Source: Desulfobulbaceae bacterium UBA5123 (lineage in GTDB: Bacteria > Desulfobacterota > Desulfobulbia > Desulfobulbales > UBA5123). Taken from it: 16,188 nt of DNA. Shown here piece after piece: positions 13,716-16,188 of the stretch (its first letter is position 1; each line of letters opens with the position of its first letter). The notes under the pieces are model-generated. The model was not told the DNA's origin. It made no database searches and saw only the letters and a program-made list of their open reading frames with translations. Location of the stretch: the NCBI GenBank assembly GCA_002415465.1, contig DHYT01000012.1, positions 1 through 16,188 of the forward strand, given 5' to 3'. Both the position numbers and the translations under genes were made by a program.

Positions 13716-14381
13716 GTGCGGGTCGTGTATCTGATAACTGCGGCAACAGAAATGGAAATGGCGCCCGTGCGCCAATTGTTGGCGGGCTGCAACGGCGTTG
13801 ATTTCCTGGTGACCGGCGTCGGCATGCTGGAGGCCGCCGTCGGTCTGTGTCGGAAATTTAGACAAAGCGGGGAGGCGCTGCGCGGGGTGGTCAATCTGGG
13901 GGTTGCCGGGGCCTATGTCGATACCGGCGTCAAGATGCTCGACCTCTGCATGGCCAAGCGGGAAATCATCGGCGACCTCGGCGTCAGCAGCGGGGAGCAG
14001 GTTTTCCCCTTTACCGATGCGACGATCCGGCCACCCACGGAATTTTCACTGCAAAACCCTTTATTGGTACGAGCATCGGCCATCCTTGAGGAAAATGAGA
14101 TCTCGTATTACACCGGCGTTTTCGTGACCGTCAATGCGGTCAGCGGCAGTCGAAGCCGGGGGGTGTATTTTCGCGATCAGTATGCCGCCATCTGCGAAAA
14201 CATGGAAGGCGCCGCAATCGCCCGCACCTGCGCCGCCTATGGCGTTGATTGTCTGGAGTTGCGAACCGTCAGCAACATGGTCGTGGATCGCGATCCCGCC
14301 CGCTGGCGGCTGGCGGAGGCGATCGACGCCTGCGCCAAGGTCGCCGGGCAACTGATCCCCGAACTGGTTGCCCGTTCATGA
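13716..14381 (+). CDS. mqnB: Futalosine hydrolase MqnB
   Basis: This hydrolyses futalosine (or the aminodeoxy form's product) to release the base and give dehypoxanthine futalosine in the futalosine route to menaquinone. The 221-residue protein is a purine-nucleosidase-fold member: YLITAATEMEM at the start (5-15), GVGMLEA (34-40), NLGVAGAY (60-67), the ENMEGAAIAR active-site segment (161-170) and RTVSNMVVDRD (183-193). The Glu-rich MEG motif and Asp191 are in the expected catalytic positions. The GTG at 13716 is the best start, since the first strand must be present; a second GTG at 13725 is possible, and neither has a clear Shine-Dalgarno. It overlaps mqnD by 4 nt (ATGA), so the two are translationally coupled. 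Confidence 0.9.
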   Translation: MRVVYLITAATEMEMAPVRQLLAGCNGVDFLVTGVGMLEAAVGLCRKFRQSGEALRGVVNLGVAGAYVDTGVKMLDLCMAKREIIGDLGVSSGEQVFPFTDATIRPPTEFSLQNPLLVRASAILEENEISYYTGVFVTVNAVSGSRSRGVYFRDQYAAICENMEGAAIARTCAAYGVDCLELRTVSNMVVDRDPARWRLAEAIDACAKVAGQLIPELVARS

Positions 14382-15235
14382 AGCCCGCCCATCCGCTCAC
14401 CATCGGATTTTCTCCTTGTCCCAACGACACGTTCATCTTCCATGCCTTGATGCATGGACTGGTGGCGGATCCGTGCATTGGATTTGCTCGTGAACTCCTG
14501 GCCGACGTCGAGACCTTGAACGAATGGGCCATGGCGGCCAGGCTCGATGTGAGCAAGATATCGTTCCATGCCTTTGGCCATGTTCTTGATGATTACGTCC
14601 TGCTCGCCGCCGGCAGCGCCCTTGGCCGAGGCTGCGGACCCTTGTTGGTGGCGGGCCGGCCGTTAACGATCGACGATCTTGACGGCAAGCGGGTGGCGAT
14701 CCCCGGCAACTACACCACCGCCGCGATGCTTCTGCGACTCTTCGCCCCCCGGTGCGGCAACCTTGTCGTCATGCGCTTTGACCGGATCATGCCGGCGCTC
14801 GCCGCCGGAGAATGCGATGCCGGGGTGATCATCCACGAGAGTCGCTTCACCTATCCTCAATACGGTCTTCAGCTTATTCAGGATCTGGGGGCTTGGTGGG
14901 AGGGGGTGTCGGGTCATCCCATCCCGTTGGGGGGGATTGTCGCCAAGCGCGCGCTGGGAGAGGAAACGATTGGCCGTATCCAGCAGTTGATCCGTGAATC
15001 GGTCCGCTGGGCGTTTGCCCATCCCGATGACAGCCGACCTTACATCCGGCAGCATGCCCAGGAGATGGACGAGCAGGTGACCCGCAATCATATCGGTCTG
15101 TATGTGAATTCCTTTTCGGAGGATCTCGGCGAAAAGGGGGTGGCAGCGGTGGGTGAATTTATTCGTCGCGGCAGGGCCGCAGGCGTGATTCCCGCAGGCC
15201 GGGACGACTGGTTTGCGGCCGACAATCGTGCTTGA
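14378..15235 (+). CDS. mqnD: 1,4-dihydroxy-6-naphthoate synthase MqnD
   Basis: This converts cyclic dehypoxanthine futalosine to 1,4-dihydroxy-6-naphthoate, a late step in the futalosine menaquinone pathway. The 285-residue protein has the periplasmic-binding-protein fold of the family: IGFSPCPNDTFIFHAL (9-24), DVETLNEWA (43-51), ALGRGCGPLLV (81-91), VAIPGNYTTA (106-115), and IIHESRFTYPQYGL (151-164), whose His153 is the expected catalytic residue. PNDTFIFHAL and ESRFTY favour MqnD over the related chorismate dehydratase MqnA. The ATG overlaps the mqnB stop. mqnA, mqnC and mqnE are not in the window. The stop TGA lies within the -35 box of the next promoter. Confidence 0.93.
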   Translation: MKPAHPLTIGFSPCPNDTFIFHALMHGLVADPCIGFARELLADVETLNEWAMAARLDVSKISFHAFGHVLDDYVLLAAGSALGRGCGPLLVAGRPLTIDDLDGKRVAIPGNYTTAAMLLRLFAPRCGNLVVMRFDRIMPALAAGECDAGVIIHESRFTYPQYGLQLIQDLGAWWEGVSGHPIPLGGIVAKRALGEETIGRIQQLIRESVRWAFAHPDDSRPYIRQHAQEMDEQVTRNHIGLYVNSFSEDLGEKGVAAVGEFIRRGRAAGVIPAGRDDWFAADNRA

Positions 15236-15261
15236 CAACTTTTTCAAAATGGCTATATAGT
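15232..15261 (+). promoter_or_regulatory. Strong sigma70 promoter of ilvB
   Basis: TTGACA (15232-15237, perfect) and TATAGT (15256-15261, 5 of 6) are 18 nt apart; TATATA at 15254-15259 gives an alternative 16-nt spacing. The -35 box includes the last codon of mqnD (TGA, 15233-15235). Expected start near 15268 gives a leader of about 130 nt. Confidence 0.75.
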
Positions 15262-15271
15262 TCTTCTCTTT

Positions 15272-15370
15272 ATGTGTAGAAAAACCAGCCTTCAGCTTGC
15301 CCGGACGGCATTTTTACCAGACGGCCGAGAGAGTTCCTTAAACGTAAATTCTCGATCCTGAGAACGTTTA
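15272..15370 (+). promoter_or_regulatory. ilvB leader with a hairpin and a 29-codon ORF
   Basis: TAAACG (15339-15344) pairs with CGTTTA (15365-15370), and inside it TTCTC (15349-15353) pairs with GAGAA (15360-15364) around a 6-nt loop. A 29-codon ATG frame (15272-15361, starting MCRKTSLQLA) ends in that apical loop. It has only five Leu/Val and no Ile, and no Shine-Dalgarno, so it is a weak candidate for a branched-chain leader peptide. The hairpin is followed by GATAATTTTA, not a clean T-run. Confidence 0.3.
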
Positions 15371-15397
15371 GATAATTTTAAAGACAGGAAGATATTT

Positions 15398-16188
15398 ATG
15401 AAAATCTCTGGTGCTCAGGCATTCATCAAATGCCTTGAAGAACAAGGTGTGGAGGTCATTTTTGGCTTTCCCGGCGGCGCTGTCATCGATCTCTACGATG
15501 AGTTGTTGAAACAGGACAAGATCACCCACGTACTCGTTCGCCACGAGCAGGCCGCGGTTCATGCCGCCGATGCCTATGGTCGGGTCCGGGGCGAGGTCGG
15601 CGTTGCCCTGGCGACCTCCGGGCCGGGCGCCACCAACACCGTAACCGGGATCGCCTCCGCCTATTGCGATTCGATCCCGATGGTGGTTTTCACCGGCCAG
15701 GTGCCGACCATGCTGATCGGCAACGACGCCTTTCAGGAGGTTGACATCGTCGGTATCACCCGTCCGGTGACCAAGCATAACTATCTGGTGAAAAAAGCCG
15801 AGGATCTTGTTCCGACCATCCGCGAGGCCTTCCATATCGCCCGTACCGGTCGTCCCGGTCCGGTCTTGGTTGACTTGCCCAAGGATGTCATCAGCGCCAT
15901 GATCAATTTCCCCGAACCGCAACCGATCAAGATGCGCACCTACCGGCCCACCTATGAGCCGCATCCCGGCCAGATTGAAAAGGCGTGCAAGGCGATTCTG
16001 AAGGCCAAGAAGCCGGTGATCTACGCCGGCGGCGGTGTTATCGCCGCCAACGCGAGCGAGGAACTGACCGAGCTTGCCACCAAGCTTGGCATCCCCGTCA
16101 CCATGACCCTGATGGGCCTGGGCGGCTTCCCCGGCACCCATGATCTCTCCATGGGCATGCTGGGCATGCACGGCACCTATTACGCCAA
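15398..16188 (+). CDS. ilvB: Acetolactate synthase large subunit, 3' end cut by window
   Basis: This thiamine-diphosphate enzyme makes acetolactate or acetohydroxybutyrate for valine, leucine and isoleucine. The 263 residues present comprise the N-terminal pyrimidine-binding domain: [20 protein letters not shown] at 17-36, the catalytic Glu50 in [15 protein letters not shown], and ATSGPGATN at 72-80. The start of the central FAD-binding domain follows (YAGGG at 209-213, then TMLMG-like [10 protein letters not shown] at 237-246). The frame is open to the window end. The ATG has GGAAG 8 nt upstream. It has its own promoter after mqnD. Its small subunit ilvN is expected downstream but is out of sight. 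Confidence 0.95.
   Translation, partial: MKISGAQAFIKCLEEQGVEVIFGFPGGAVIDLYDELLKQDKITHVLVRHEQAAVHAADAYGRVRGEVGVALATSGPGATNTVTGIASAYCDSIPMVVFTGQVPTMLIGNDAFQEVDIVGITRPVTKHNYLVKKAEDLVPTIREAFHIARTGRPGPVLVDLPKDVISAMINFPEPQPIKMRTYRPTYEPHPGQIEKACKAILKAKKPVIYAGGGVIAANASEELTELATKLGIPVTMTLMGLGGFPGTHDLSMGMLGMHGTYYA

Noticed and set aside
15368..16171. Minus-strand ORF of 267 codons at the right end
   Set aside because: It lies antisense to ilvB, whose TPP-binding motifs are unmistakable.

Overview
The window is a gene-dense, moderately GC-rich stretch of bacterial chromosome. It is mostly housekeeping and biosynthetic genes with one decayed gene. An anaerobic or sulfur-metabolising member of the Desulfobacterota (former Deltaproteobacteria), perhaps Desulfobulbales, fits best. 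The grounds are a COG1900-type homocysteine biosynthesis protein, menaquinone synthesis by the futalosine route (MqnB, MqnD), a compact-motif iron-sulfur flavoprotein, a fused PheA, and the style of the IlvB and tRNA sequences. This placement is inference from gene content, not from a search.

Layout. Left end (minus strand): the 5' end of a tRNA, probably tRNA-Pro, cut by the window edge; then HU with its own promoter and a strong hairpin terminator; then a three-gene operon transcribed leftward: CBS-ACT regulator, COG1900 homocysteine biosynthesis protein, LarE-type PP-loop sulfurtransferase. Next comes pheA (plus) behind a roughly 200-nt leader. The leader holds a Phe-rich mini-ORF and alternative hairpins, so it looks like a classical attenuator. 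pheA converges on moaA (minus) with 5 bp between them. Then, on the plus strand, tsaD, a DUF2062 membrane protein and rsmA form a tight operon, followed by a cNMP-binding/PAS/membrane-anchor protein with its own promoter. That gene converges on an iron-sulfur flavoprotein gene (minus) with 3 bp between them. A small membrane protein (plus) and an unknown 156-residue protein (minus) follow, separated by a terminator hairpin. After them lies an iron-containing alcohol dehydrogenase pseudogene with two homopolymer frameshifts and an internal deletion. The right part carries a secreted DUF3108 protein (minus), an acidic 121-residue protein (plus), and the mqnB-mqnD pair (plus, 4-nt overlap). Last is the start of ilvB behind a strong sigma70 promoter whose -35 box contains the mqnD stop codon.

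How the genes connect. pheA and the mqn genes both draw on chorismate. ilvB, pheA and the COG1900 operon are amino-acid biosynthesis. tsaD, rsmA, HU and the tRNA are information-processing genes. The points most worth a second look are the pheA leader, the LarE-COG1900-CBS/ACT operon with its structured upstream region, the cNMP-PAS protein with no output domain, and the ADH pseudogene. I saw no CRISPR array, insertion sequence, phage gene, toxin-antitoxin pair or defence system, and nothing amounting to a wholly new system.
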